Source: Paraburkholderia fynbosensis (lineage in GTDB: Bacteria > Pseudomonadota > Gammaproteobacteria > Burkholderiales > Burkholderiaceae). Taken from it: DNA of 64,000 nt. This document shows positions 33,059-43,567 of the stretch, in pieces; position 1 is the first letter of the stretch, and every line of letters starts with the position of its first letter. The position numbers were made by a program, and so were the translations under genes. The stretch spans positions 248,001 through 312,000 of the forward strand of contig NZ_CADIKI010000004.1 in NCBI RefSeq assembly GCF_902859935.1. Reading direction: 5' to 3'. The notes under the pieces were generated by a model. That model saw only the letters and a list, made by a program, of their open reading frames with translations. It searched no databases and was not told the origin of the DNA.

Positions 33059-34921
33059 ATGGCCAACGCATTGGAAATGCTTTCTGCTACACCCCTCGAG
33101 AATCGGCGCGAGGATAGCGAAGCGAATAAAATCGACTTCAAAATGCATCCCGTCAGTTTCGGCGGGCATTTTGGTTGGCTTTCCGAACCGTTGCCAAAAT
33201 TCGCTAAAAATGGCAAAGCGGGCATCGTATTTTGCGCTCCGCTCGGTCACGAAGCCTTATGGCTGCATCAAACTTTGCGCTCGCTAAGCGAGCGCCTCGC
33301 GGCCCGGGGATTCGTGGTCCTGAGATTCGATTATGCGGGCACAGGTGATTCCATCGATCCGGGCGGCCTGGTCGAACCGGACAAATGGGTGGATGAGGCC
33401 GTCGAGGCCGTGGGCTTCATGAGACGCGCGACGGGTGTCGAGCGTGTCGCGCTGGTGGGATTCCGCTTTGGCGCGATGGTCGCCGCGCAGGCAGCGCGGG
33501 CGGCGCATGTCGATACCGTGGCGCTCGTCGCGCCGGTCGTCGGCGGACGGCAGTTCGTGCGGGAATTGAACGTGCTGCAGCGCACCTGGCTGGAGAAGGC
33601 GAGGCAAAACGTTCGTGACGACGCCGACGCGGCGGCCGGTGCGTTCGACGTGCTGGGGCATCGCTTCAGCCGCGCCGCCATCGACGCGATCGCGCAATGC
33701 GATCTGCGCCGCGCGACAGCATCCCCGGCGAGCAAGCTGCTGATCGTGCACCCCGGTGATCAGGGCCCCAGTAACGAGTTGGCGGACAAATATGGCGCGC
33801 TCGGCGCGCAAGTCGATTCGCTTCCATTTGTCGACTACGCCGAGGCCCTGCAGCCCTCGTGGCAGGCAAAGCTGCCGGAGGCGACACTCGCCTCAATCGA
33901 AGCATGGTTCGGCCGCGTGTTCGAGCCTTCGTTCCCGGCGACGGGCTTTCCGCCTGCGGCATTCAACACGGTGGCGTCGCTGCTCGGGTATCGGCGCTCG
34001 CGCGGATTGAACGGCGCGGTGGAAAGACCCGTGGAACTCGCCGACGGACGTTTGTTCGCAATCCTGTGCGAACCGAAAAACCGTGCGGAACGCGCGCCGC
34101 TCGTCGTGATCGCCAACACGGCGGCGACCAGCCATGTCGGCGACGGCCGCTTTAACGTCGAACTCGCGCGCTCGCTGGCGCGCGCAGGCTTCGCATCGCT
34201 GCGCGTCGATGCGCACGGCATCGGCGACAGCCGCAACGCATGGATGGTCGCCGATCCTTCCTTGCTCAGCTACGAGCAGCTTGCCGCCGATACGTCGCTG
34301 GCGGTCGATTGGGCGGTGGCCAGGGGGCATCCACGCGTGGCCGTGTTCGGCATCTGTTCGGGCGCGTATCTCGGCCTTCTCACGGCCACGACCAATCCTG
34401 CGGTGCGGGCGCTGCTGCTGGTCAATCTGCAGGCCTTCGATTTTCCGGCCGATTTCCGGATGTGCGACGCCACCACGGTCGGTGCGGGTTCGACGCGCGC
34501 GCACTTTCGGGCGATGCTGCGGCTGCGGAAATGGTCGCAGGTTCTGCGCGGCGAGGTCGGTCTGCGGCCTGTGTTGCGAACGTTGTCGCGCTATGCCGTC
34601 GACGCTGTCGTGAGCAACGTCGCGGCCTTGACCGGCGACGCAAGTCGCGCCACGGCGAACAAAGGCTCCCGCGCCCGGCAGCGGATGAAAGATCTCGATG
34701 CCCGCGGCGTGCGTGTCAGGCTGCTGTTCAGCCCGCTGGATCATGGGCTCGACGAACTGCGCATGCACTTCGGGCCGGGCGGCCGCCGGCTCAACAAGTT
34801 GCTGCACGCGCGCGCGATGATCATCCCGAACATGGACCACGAAGTCCTGAATCGTGCGGCACGGCAGCAGGTCGCCGCGGTGTGCGAGAGCTTCTTCAAA
34901 CAGGCACTCGCTCACGAATAA
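33059..34921 (+). CDS. Tandem alpha/beta hydrolase-fold protein with atypical nucleophile elbows
   Basis: 620-aa protein with two alpha/beta hydrolase domains. Domain 1 (about 35-290) has VLRFDYAGTGDS and the elbow GFRFG at 134-138, with Arg136 where Ser is expected, so it is probably inactive. Domain 2 (about 325-615) has RVDAHGIGDSR and the elbow GICSG at 431-435, which puts Cys433 at the nucleophile position, with an acidic SPLDHGLDE and a His in NMDHEV near the C terminus. Such two-domain proteins are seen near polysaccharide or lipid loci; a transferase or thioester role is possible. No signal peptide. The start has no clear ribosome binding site. Confidence 0.8.
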   Translation: MANALEMLSATPLENRREDSEANKIDFKMHPVSFGGHFGWLSEPLPKFAKNGKAGIVFCAPLGHEALWLHQTLRSLSERLAARGFVVLRFDYAGTGDSIDPGGLVEPDKWVDEAVEAVGFMRRATGVERVALVGFRFGAMVAAQAARAAHVDTVALVAPVVGGRQFVRELNVLQRTWLEKARQNVRDDADAAAGAFDVLGHRFSRAAIDAIAQCDLRRATASPASKLLIVHPGDQGPSNELADKYGALGAQVDSLPFVDYAEALQPSWQAKLPEATLASIEAWFGRVFEPSFPATGFPPAAFNTVASLLGYRRSRGLNGAVERPVELADGRLFAILCEPKNRAERAPLVVIANTAATSHVGDGRFNVELARSLARAGFASLRVDAHGIGDSRNAWMVADPSLLSYEQLAADTSLAVDWAVARGHPRVAVFGICSGAYLGLLTATTNPAVRALLLVNLQAFDFPADFRMCDATTVGAGSTRAHFRAMLRLRKWSQVLRGEVGLRPVLRTLSRYAVDAVVSNVAALTGDASRATANKGSRARQRMKDLDARGVRVRLLFSPLDHGLDELRMHFGPGGRRLNKLLHARAMIIPNMDHEVLNRAARQQVAAVCESFFKQALAHE

Positions 34922-35141
34922 AGCGGGTGACGTGTGCCGGTGCGCGTGTTCGCGCGCGCCAGGCGAACGGCGACGGTGGGCCGACGCGCTTGCGACGTTC
35001 GTGTGCGTGACGTCAATAGAAGCGCTGACCCATGCAGCAGAGCCGGACTACTCTGAAAGTCTCTCCGAGGAAGCGTTTCTGACGCTGGTCGACGAGGCCA
35101 CACGACTCATGGTGCGGTATCGACAGTAGACGCCGTGGACG

Positions 35142-35172
35142 TTGACGGCAGGCCCGAATGCTAGGCTATACT
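35142..35172 (+). promoter_or_regulatory. Putative promoter of the trp leader-trpS unit
   Basis: TTGACG (35142-35147) and TATACT (35167-35172) with 19 nt between. The predicted start site, seven nt after the -10 box, falls at about 35179-35180, that is at the leader ATG. Read from consensus only; not measured. Confidence 0.55.
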
Positions 35173-35179
35173 CCAATCC

Positions 35180-36362
<1,183 letters not shown>

Positions 36363-36541
36363 AAGGCGGTAAGCCGCACGTGGAAGAGCGGCCCTCACCG
36401 GACAAGTCATCTGCACCGGCGGGGGCCTGTCACTGCACAGGACGGGAGACGCAATGTGAACGGCCGGCTGCGCTTCCCGGTCAGGCGAATTGAGAACCGC
36501 GTCGCCGCCCCATCGAACTGTTTAACGTATGGCGTGCGGGC

Positions 36542-38557
36542 TCAATATGAAAGCCCGTATCCGTACGGATATAACGGATGCGCTGTATCGTGCGGCAAGT
36601 CCTCCAACTGCGCGTTGACCTCATCCATCGACGACGGCAGTTCGAACGGCAGTTTGCCCTCCGGCTTGCCTTTGCCGGTCAGCACGTCGAACAGCGCGAT
36701 ATCGCTTGCGCCGAAGTTGGCGAGAATCGCAGTCGTCTTGTCCTGCACATTGGTCAGAATGGCCGGTCTGTCCATGTAGACGGATACGATCGATTTCGGC
36801 GCGGCGGCCGCCTGTTTGATCGCCTCATAGTCCTTGTTGCCATCGACGAAGGCGAGACTGCCTTCATGCTGCATGGCGCCGAACACGTAGTTCGGATGCA
36901 AGGTCTCATAGGGCGTGCTCACGCGTACGATGGCCACATCGGCGGCTTGCGCCGTATCGACAACCGTGTAGCCGTATTGCTGCGCCGCCGCCGGGTCGAT
37001 ACCGTACAGCCATACTTTCTTGCCCGTCGCCGTCAACGGCAAGACGTTGCCACTGTTTTGCAGGAGCACCATCGAACGGCGCTGTGCATCGAGCGCCTGC
37101 GCCTTGAAATCCGCATTGCCGACGATCGTGGCCGCCGCATCCGCATCGACATACGGATGATCGAAGAGCCCTTGCTGGAATTTCTGCAGCAGCACGCGAT
37201 ACGCCGAATCGGCAAGCCGTGTTTCACTCAGCAAGCCCTGATTGACGGCTTGAATGAGGAACGATGGGTCGTCTTCGCCGCCGAACTGGTCGATGCCTGC
37301 CGTGACGGCCTTTGCGAAACGCTGCAGGCGCGTAGCGGTTTCCATGCCCCACGGCATGCCGAGCCCCGCAAACGAGGGCGAGCCTGATGAAGCGCCGTTC
37401 ATGCAGTTGCTGTCGCAATCCGCGGCGATCAGCCAGTCCGACACGATTACGCCCTTGAAGCCGTATTTGCCGCGCAGCAGGTCGGTCAGCAGTGCCTTGT
37501 CGTAGGCCGCGCCCACCTGCTCGAGCGCGATGCCGTCCACGGTCACAGGCGCGTCCGGCTCCGAATAGGTCGGCATCACCGAGCCGACGTTGGCCGCGAA
37601 TGCGCCCTCGAACGGCTTCAAGTGATAGGCGAAGTTGTTACCCGGATAAGTCGCATAACGGCCGTAGTAATTGTGGCTGTCGAAGCCTGATTTCTGCGCG
37701 CCGTAAGCGGCCCAATGCTTGACCACGGCAATGACGCTCTTCTCGTTGATGCCCGCGCTGCCACCCTGGAAACCTTCGATATACGCCTGAACCTGCGCCT
37801 TGGCCAGATCCGCGTCTTCACCGAAGGTGCCGTTGATGCGGGCCCAGCGCGGTTCGGTCGCAAGATCGGCCTGCGGCGAAAGCGCCTCCGTGATGCCGAC
37901 CGCGCGATATTCCTGCCGCGCTATATCGCCGAACTTGCGTGTCAGTGCGCTATCGCCGATCGCCGCGAAGCCCAGCGTCTCCGGCCATTGCGAAAAGCCG
38001 CTGCCGCCCGCGCTCGCCCCCAGCACATACTGGAAGTGATTGCGCGGATCGGAACTGATCGACACAGGGATGGCGAGCCGCGATTGCTCCCCCAGCGTCT
38101 GGATCTGGTTGTATTGCGATGCCATCGTCTTCGCATCGCCGCTCATGCGGGTAATGTAGGTGCTGATGTCGAGATCGTTGATTTGCGTCTTCAACGCCGC
38201 GAGATCGTAGGCCGTGCCGGTTCCCGCGCCGGTCGTATCGTTCAGCACTGGCGCGGTGCCGTGCATCATCAGGCCGGCTTTTTCTGCCAGCGTCAGACGG
38301 CCGGTCAGATCACGTGCGCGGTCCTCGGCGGAAAGACGCCAGTCCTCGTAGGGATCGAGCTGGCCATTGCGATTCATGTCCTTGAACTTGAGGTTGTCCT
38401 TCGTGAGCAGCGGCAGAGTGGTGTATCCGAGGTCGCGCTGTGCGACGGTGGGGGAATCGTTGAGGTCGCTGCCGCAAGCGAACAGGCCGAGCGCGAGCGC
38501 GGCGCTGGCGGCGGCGATTGCCGTGACCCGGCAAGCGGGTTGGGAAAAGAGGTGCAT
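36542..38557 (-). CDS. Glycoside hydrolase family 3 lipoprotein (beta-glucosidase-like)
   Basis: 671-aa exported enzyme. The signal ends in the lipobox LFAC (Cys about residue 28), so it is membrane-anchored. Residues of about 60-75 contain an EF-hand-like calcium loop, DMNRNGQLDPYED. The GH3 TIM barrel follows to about 430 with ARWARINGTFGEDADLAKAQVQAYIEG-type pattern and KHWAAYGAQKSGFDSH. The nucleophile Asp lies in GVIVSDW. The second (C-terminal) GH3 domain follows to the end. The substrate is probably a beta-glucan or other beta-linked glycan. GGAGA precedes the ATG. It is divergent from an AraC regulator that may control it. Confidence 0.9.
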   Translation of the reverse strand: MHLFSQPACRVTAIAAASAALALGLFACGSDLNDSPTVAQRDLGYTTLPLLTKDNLKFKDMNRNGQLDPYEDWRLSAEDRARDLTGRLTLAEKAGLMMHGTAPVLNDTTGAGTGTAYDLAALKTQINDLDISTYITRMSGDAKTMASQYNQIQTLGEQSRLAIPVSISSDPRNHFQYVLGASAGGSGFSQWPETLGFAAIGDSALTRKFGDIARQEYRAVGITEALSPQADLATEPRWARINGTFGEDADLAKAQVQAYIEGFQGGSAGINEKSVIAVVKHWAAYGAQKSGFDSHNYYGRYATYPGNNFAYHLKPFEGAFAANVGSVMPTYSEPDAPVTVDGIALEQVGAAYDKALLTDLLRGKYGFKGVIVSDWLIAADCDSNCMNGASSGSPSFAGLGMPWGMETATRLQRFAKAVTAGIDQFGGEDDPSFLIQAVNQGLLSETRLADSAYRVLLQKFQQGLFDHPYVDADAAATIVGNADFKAQALDAQRRSMVLLQNSGNVLPLTATGKKVWLYGIDPAAAQQYGYTVVDTAQAADVAIVRVSTPYETLHPNYVFGAMQHEGSLAFVDGNKDYEAIKQAAAAPKSIVSVYMDRPAILTNVQDKTTAILANFGASDIALFDVLTGKGKPEGKLPFELPSSMDEVNAQLEDLPHDTAHPLYPYGYGLSY

Positions 38558-38741
38558 CTGTGTCTCCGGGATTCGGTGGATCTTTCGAGTTTTGGCAGCC
38601 CAATCGACGGGCCGCGCATTACCTTATCCTTACCGTCCGCTACCGGTTTGACTGGGCGGTGCACGGTTTGCCTTTGCGGAGCAGGGCGCGTAACGAGCCT
38701 TGGTGAAAGTTAGAGAAGGCGAAATGTAATGGCAATTCCTG

Positions 38742-39872
38742 ATGGATTCGCACGCGTGCTGTGGGCATGATCGGGACATGCCCGCCCACCTGGAACTCAT
38801 GTCTGCCAACACGACGTCGCACATCGCCCCGCGCCGTACCGTTTCGAACCGCATTGCCGTCGCCGCGCTGCAAGCTGCCGGGTCCGCCGGCATGCCACCG
38901 GAAACATTTACTGCACGCACCGGCATCGCTGCACAGGACCTGATCGACATCAATGGCCGGATCGATGGGGCGCGACATCGCCGGCTGGTCGAGTTGATGG
39001 CTTCCATGAGCGCGAATGTCGAACGTCTTCTGGACGAACGCTGCGGTCTCTTTCCGGATTTCCCCGTATTGGGCAACCTGTGTCTGAACGCAAGCACGCT
39101 GCGCGAGGCTATCGACGCGTTCATTACTTTTCGCCCGCTCATTGGCGAGTTCGATTTCCTTTTCTACAAGGAAACACCCGAGTGGGTGCGCTTCGAGTAC
39201 ATCGCCGAATTCGCGCCCGGCAACTGCTTCCAGGCGCTCGCCAATTTTCACGTGCTGGCGACATTGATCCGCGCATACGATGGCGCGCATTCCACAGTAT
39301 TTCGTGTTGCGTTGACCTGTAGTGAGCCGCGTCGCTCTCGCACGCCCGGCGATTTTTTCGGCGCGACGGTGCAGTACTGCGCACCCGCAAATCAGATGCA
39401 GTTCTCCTCGGCAGCGTTAGACCTGCCCTTTTCCAAATACAACGCCGTGCTCGCTCCGTTTCTGCTGGAGCAGACGCAAAAGGAATTGCAGCGGGTTCAG
39501 CAAAGCGGTCTATTTTCCGCCCGTGTCGCGGATCTGGTCAGGGACATCATCGCGGGCGAAAGCGCGGAGGCGCCGACGTCATCCTCCTTGCTGACTCAGA
39601 TCTGTGAACGGCTGCATACTTCGCGTTGGACTTTGCGTCGTCAATTGCAGGTCGAAGGTCTGCATTTCAGCGAGCTGGAAGCGCGGGTCAAGTTCGAGGA
39701 AGCGTGCCGATTATTGGCCGACACACGCTTCAGTGTCGCGCAGATCAGCGAGCAACTCGGCTTCTCGTCGCAAAGCGCCTTCACGCGCTTCTTTCGCAGC
39801 CGGCACGCGACGCCGCCAGTGGCTTTCCGGCAGTGGGCGCAGATTCAGCAGGAGAGCAGAGGGTGGATTTGA
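38742..39872 (+). CDS. AraC family regulator with Arabinose_bd-type N-terminal domain
   Basis: 376-aa regulator divergent from the GH3 gene, 184 bp away, and the likely controller of it. The N-terminal effector domain (about 20-230) is of the Arabinose_bd/OruR type (RHRRLVELMASM, FLFYKETPEWVRFEYI). The AraC HTH lies at the C terminus (about 285-360: CERLHTSRWTLRRQLQVEG, SVAQISEQLGFSSQSAFTRFFRS). The start at 38742 lacks a clear ribosome binding site; ATGs at 38778 and 38802 are alternatives. Confidence 0.85.
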   Translation: MDSHACCGHDRDMPAHLELMSANTTSHIAPRRTVSNRIAVAALQAAGSAGMPPETFTARTGIAAQDLIDINGRIDGARHRRLVELMASMSANVERLLDERCGLFPDFPVLGNLCLNASTLREAIDAFITFRPLIGEFDFLFYKETPEWVRFEYIAEFAPGNCFQALANFHVLATLIRAYDGAHSTVFRVALTCSEPRRSRTPGDFFGATVQYCAPANQMQFSSAALDLPFSKYNAVLAPFLLEQTQKELQRVQQSGLFSARVADLVRDIIAGESAEAPTSSSLLTQICERLHTSRWTLRRQLQVEGLHFSELEARVKFEEACRLLADTRFSVAQISEQLGFSSQSAFTRFFRSRHATPPVAFRQWAQIQQESRGWI

Positions 39873-39981
39873 GGTTGGCCTTTTGCTCGTAATCTCCAGC
39901 CTGAGCGAACGACTGTTCCGACATTGGGATTGTCGTTGAAGTCATCGGTTACGCTGAAATGGTTTTGGAACGTCGCCTGAA

Positions 39982-40677
39982 TTATTTGCCAGAAAGAATC
40001 GAATCTGTAATTTCATACCGCTCATCGCCAACGGAAATCAGATTGACCTCGCCGTTTTTTCTGGCGACAGCTTTCTGCGCCAGTGACTGATCGGTAGCCG
40101 TTGTACTGACTCCTATCACTGCACCGTCCGCACCGAAGAAGATTGTGCGGGCACCGCCTGGAGGCCAGTAGACCGTGACATTCGCAGTACGGTCACTGTG
40201 ACGTGTGACGACGAATCTGCACATGCCTGCAATCTGGCCCGCACTTCGTGCGCACGGGAGCTTCCCTGTCGCGCTGAGAGCGGTTCCCTTTGTCTCTGGG
40301 TGCTCGTTTTTGTGGCCGGACGCGGCGCGGCTCATCGCGCCATCCATCGGAACCGAGATCAGTGTGACGCCTTCCGCCTGACCGACCACCCGCCCGCGAT
40401 GCTCGCGAAGCATGGCCCGCACACTCGCGCTGTCAGCGCCGCCCGGACAGCCGACGAGGGTTGCCGTATGGTCGAGGTAGGCGGAAGTCGCGGACGACTC
40501 GCCAAGTCGGCGACACGCATCTCCTGCCTTGGGATAACCGTCACCGAAGGGCGCCAGTGAAGCCGGCCATACGAAGGATTCGCGTGCATCTGCCAGATGC
40601 GCCGGACTACTGACCGTGACGAAGACGAGCGCCGCCAACACGGCGGCCGAACGGAAAAGGTCGACAGCGTTGCCCAT
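39982..40677 (-). CDS. Hypothetical exported protein (231 aa)
   Basis: Signal peptide residues 1 to about 31 (LFRSAAVLAALVFVTVSSPAHLADA). The mature part has Cys residues (DACRRLGESS, LVGCPGG, LPCARSAG, GMCRFVVTR) that could form disulfides, and a C-terminal beta region (VTVYWPPGGARTIFF, GEVNLISVGDERYEI) common in a family of unknown function. GAGGAGA precedes the ATG at 40677, which decides the start. It shares the operon direction with the DsbA-family gene upstream. Confidence 0.7.
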   Translation of the reverse strand: MGNAVDLFRSAAVLAALVFVTVSSPAHLADARESFVWPASLAPFGDGYPKAGDACRRLGESSATSAYLDHTATLVGCPGGADSASVRAMLREHRGRVVGQAEGVTLISVPMDGAMSRAASGHKNEHPETKGTALSATGKLPCARSAGQIAGMCRFVVTRHSDRTANVTVYWPPGGARTIFFGADGAVIGVSTTATDQSLAQKAVARKNGEVNLISVGDERYEITDSILSGK

Positions 40678-40775
40678 TGGACTTTCTCCTCGCGTTGACA
40701 CTGGTTTGCAGTATCGACACCGAATGGCATCACGCAGCCATCGGAAAACGCAACCACAAGCCCTTTTCAACAACA

Positions 40776-41426
40776 TCAGTCAATTTGCGCTTCGGCCAGA
40801 ACCTGCTCGATAACCTTTACGAACTGCTCCACAGGTTGCCCGCCTGTCACCAGATATCGACGGTTGAAAATAATAGCGGGCACCGACTGGATGCCCATCT
40901 CCTGATTATTCTGTTCTTCCGCGCGAACCTCATCGGCATAGATGCCGCTCGTCAGGATGTCGCGCGCTTGCACAGCGTCGAGTCCAACAGACTGCGCCGC
41001 TTCGAGCAGCACGTCATGATTGCTCGGGTCCTTCCCATCGGAATGATAGGCCTGCAGCAGCGCGATCTTGAGCGGCAACTGTTTGCCTTTAATGCCGGCC
41101 CAATGCAGCAGGCGGTGCGCATCGAAGGTGTTGTAGACCCGCGTACGCGGGCCGAACGTAAAGCCGACGCTCGCGCCGCGTTCGCGGATCATCGCTTGCG
41201 TTTCGGCAATTTGCGCCGGTGTGCGTCCATACTTCTTGCCGAGATAATCGACGATGGCCTCGCCGGCCGGTCCCATCTGCGGATTCAGTTCGAACGGGTG
41301 CACGGTAATTTCAGCGTCTATGGTGTCCCCAAGATGCGCGAGCGCGAGCTGAAGCGAAGATAGACCGATCGCACACCACGGGCATGCGATGTCGGAGACA
41401 AAATCGATGGTTAGCGCCTGTTTCAT
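40776..41426 (-). CDS. DsbA family oxidoreductase (FrnE-like)
   Basis: 216-aa thioredoxin-fold protein with active-site CPWC (Cys15-Cys18) directly after the first strand (TIDFVSDIACPWCAIG) and the helical insertion of the FrnE/2-hydroxychromene isomerase-like group. The cis-Pro is in IQSVPAIIFN. No signal peptide, so cytoplasmic. GAGGA precedes the ATG at 41426. It lies upstream of the exported unknown protein, 98 bp apart, and may be cotranscribed with it. Confidence 0.88.
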   Translation of the reverse strand: MKQALTIDFVSDIACPWCAIGLSSLQLALAHLGDTIDAEITVHPFELNPQMGPAGEAIVDYLGKKYGRTPAQIAETQAMIRERGASVGFTFGPRTRVYNTFDAHRLLHWAGIKGKQLPLKIALLQAYHSDGKDPSNHDVLLEAAQSVGLDAVQARDILTSGIYADEVRAEEQNNQEMGIQSVPAIIFNRRYLVTGGQPVEQFVKVIEQVLAEAQID

Positions 41427-41654
41427 TGTGGTCCTCGCTGGGGAATGACGCGTTGCGTAGCCGGCACGGCATGTTCGCAACAGAGGCCGACAGCGTAGCC
41501 TGAATCGCCGGCTCTTGCAGGACCGCGCGTCGATGGGCGAGCATGGCCGAATTGAAGCGCAAGACCCGGAGTGTTTTCTTTTGTCGACGGCCGTACACTG
41601 GCTCGAATGATGATATCTCATGGAACCGGCTACGCGTACGGCCGCAAATCAGCT

Positions 41655-42404
41655 ATGAACCCAAGTGAAGCGAAAGCTCCCACCCTCTCATTTACAGCAA
41701 CGATCACCCAACGGATCGACGCGCTGGACTGGCAAAGAATCGAGCAGGATCTCGACCTGTACGGATGTGCCACCGTATCCGAACTCGTCACAGCGTCCCA
41801 ATGCGACAGTCTGGCGGCCCTCTATCCGCGCGACAATCTCTATCGAAGCCGCGTCGTGATGGCTCGCCACGGTTTTGGCCGTGGCGAATACAAGTACTTC
41901 CAGTATCCGCTGCCAAACATAATTGGAGCGTTGCGCACAGCAATATATCCGCACCTGGTGCCGGTCGCGAACCGATGGAATCAGGCCATGAACATCGACG
42001 TGCGTTATCCCGCGATGCACGCGGACTTCATCCGGCGGTGCCATGACGCTGGCCAGGTCCGTCCGACGCCATTGCTCCTGCAATATGGCGAGGGTGACTA
42101 CAACTGTCTTCATCAGGATCTTTACGGCGAACATATATTCCCGCTTCAGGTCACGATTCTGCTGTCGGAGCCGGGGCGGGATTTTACCGGCGGGGAATTC
42201 GTCATGACGGAGCAGCGTCCGCGTATGCAGTCGCGTGCGGAAGTGGTGCCGCTGGCAAAAGGCGACGCAGTGGTGTTTGCGGTGAACAGCCGGCCCGTCC
42301 AGGGGACGCGGGGTCCATATCGTGTCAATCTGCGTCATGGGGTTAGCCGGTTGCGGTCGGGGCACCGCCATACCGTGGGCATTATCTTTCACGATGCATT
42401 GTGA
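41655..42404 (+). CDS. 2-oxoglutarate-Fe(II) oxygenase
   Basis: 249-aa non-haem iron oxygenase. The iron motif HxD is visible in NCLHQDLYGEH (about residue 155), the distal His and the 2OG-binding Arg in the tail RVNLRHGVSRLRSGHRHTVGI. The N-terminal half has ALDWQRIEQDLDLYGCATVSELV. Substrate unknown. The ATG at 41655 lacks a strong ribosome binding site; in-frame ATGs at 41607 and 41571 are possible. The LysR gene follows 85 bp later on the same strand. Confidence 0.82.
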   Translation: MNPSEAKAPTLSFTATITQRIDALDWQRIEQDLDLYGCATVSELVTASQCDSLAALYPRDNLYRSRVVMARHGFGRGEYKYFQYPLPNIIGALRTAIYPHLVPVANRWNQAMNIDVRYPAMHADFIRRCHDAGQVRPTPLLLQYGEGDYNCLHQDLYGEHIFPLQVTILLSEPGRDFTGGEFVMTEQRPRMQSRAEVVPLAKGDAVVFAVNSRPVQGTRGPYRVNLRHGVSRLRSGHRHTVGIIFHDAL

Positions 42405-42489
42405 GGTGAGTCCGCACCGGCAACACCATCTTCTTTGGCGAATTCCGCAACCCGCGTCACAATCGAGGAATCTGCCGCGACACGACACC

Positions 42490-43392
42490 ATGCAAAACCT
42501 CCTCAAGAAACTGGACCTCACTTCGCTGCGCCTGTTCGTCGCCGTCTGCCAGGAGCGCAACATTGCACGCGCGGCCGAGCGGGAGTTCATCGCGTCGTCC
42601 GCGGTGAGCCGGCGCATCGCCGAGATCGAAGTCGTGATCGGCTTGCCTGTGATCCAGCGCCAGTCGCGTGGCATCACCGTGACGCCGGTCGGCGAGACCG
42701 TGCTGCGCTACGCGCTGGCGATCATCGGCAACATCGAACAGATGAGCGCGGAGTTGTCGCGCTTTTCGTCGGGCGCAAAAGGGCGCGTGCGAGTGGTCGC
42801 GAATCTTTCGTCGATCGTGCAGTTTTTACCGGAAGACGTGGCGGCATTTGGGCGCGCGTTTCCGGAGGTATCGATTGAACTGGAAGAGGAAAACAGCGCG
42901 GACGTGCTGCGTATCGTCGATGAGCACGGTGCGGACTTCGGCATCTGCAACCAGATTGCCGGCAGCGAGGCTTTCGAGCAGGTGCCGTACCGCCAAGATC
43001 GGCTGGCGGTGCTGGTGCCGGGCGGACATCGGCTCGCCAACGCGCCGCGCGTCACGTTCGACGAACTGCTCGAAGACCGTTTCGTCGGCCTGCGCAGCGA
43101 GAGCGCCTTGACGCGCCTGCTTGCGCAGCAGGCGGCGAGCGCGGGGCGTCAGCTCGATGTGAGGATTCGCGTCAGCAGTCTCGACGCGCTGTGCCGGATG
43201 GTGCACGCCGGGCTCGGCATCGCGATCGTACCCGAGCAGGTCGGGCTGCTCTACGTGAATGCGCTCGACGTGCGCCTGCTGCCCTTGAGCGATGCGTGGG
43301 CCGTGCGCCGTCTCATCATGATCTTCAAGGCGCGCGAGCAGTTGAGCGCGAGCGCGGCGGCTTTGGTCGGGTTCCTCGGCAACCAGCCATAG
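42490..43392 (+). CDS. LysR family regulator
   Basis: 300-aa regulator of standard length: HTH at about 8-65 (SLRLFVAVCQERNIARAAE, ASSAVSRRIAEIEVVIG), effector-binding domain about 95-295. It is followed 175 bp later by the aconitase-family gene on the same strand, so it probably regulates that gene and the transporter beyond, and perhaps itself. The start lacks a clear ribosome binding site. Confidence 0.88.
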   Translation: MQNLLKKLDLTSLRLFVAVCQERNIARAAEREFIASSAVSRRIAEIEVVIGLPVIQRQSRGITVTPVGETVLRYALAIIGNIEQMSAELSRFSSGAKGRVRVVANLSSIVQFLPEDVAAFGRAFPEVSIELEEENSADVLRIVDEHGADFGICNQIAGSEAFEQVPYRQDRLAVLVPGGHRLANAPRVTFDELLEDRFVGLRSESALTRLLAQQAASAGRQLDVRIRVSSLDALCRMVHAGLGIAIVPEQVGLLYVNALDVRLLPLSDAWAVRRLIMIFKAREQLSASAAALVGFLGNQP

Positions 43393-43567
43393 CATGACCG
43401 GGGCAGGGTAAGCTGGCGCGAACCGACGCCGGCCGACGCGCCCCGCCGCGATATTCAAGGCAACATAACGCACCCAGCCCTCGCCAAACGAGAAGGCTGC
43501 GCTGCCGCACCGGCACTTCGGCATCGACCCTGCGCGCCGTATAGTGAGCGCAAGGAGAAATGCACTT

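Noticed and set aside
34854..35129. A 91-codon plus-strand frame (or GTG 35007 start) ending in SLSEEAFLTLVDEATRLMVRYRQ upstream of the trp leader
   Set aside because: No recognisable family and no ribosome binding site; it overlaps the hydrolase 3' end in its longer form. It may be a real small gene but the evidence is too thin.
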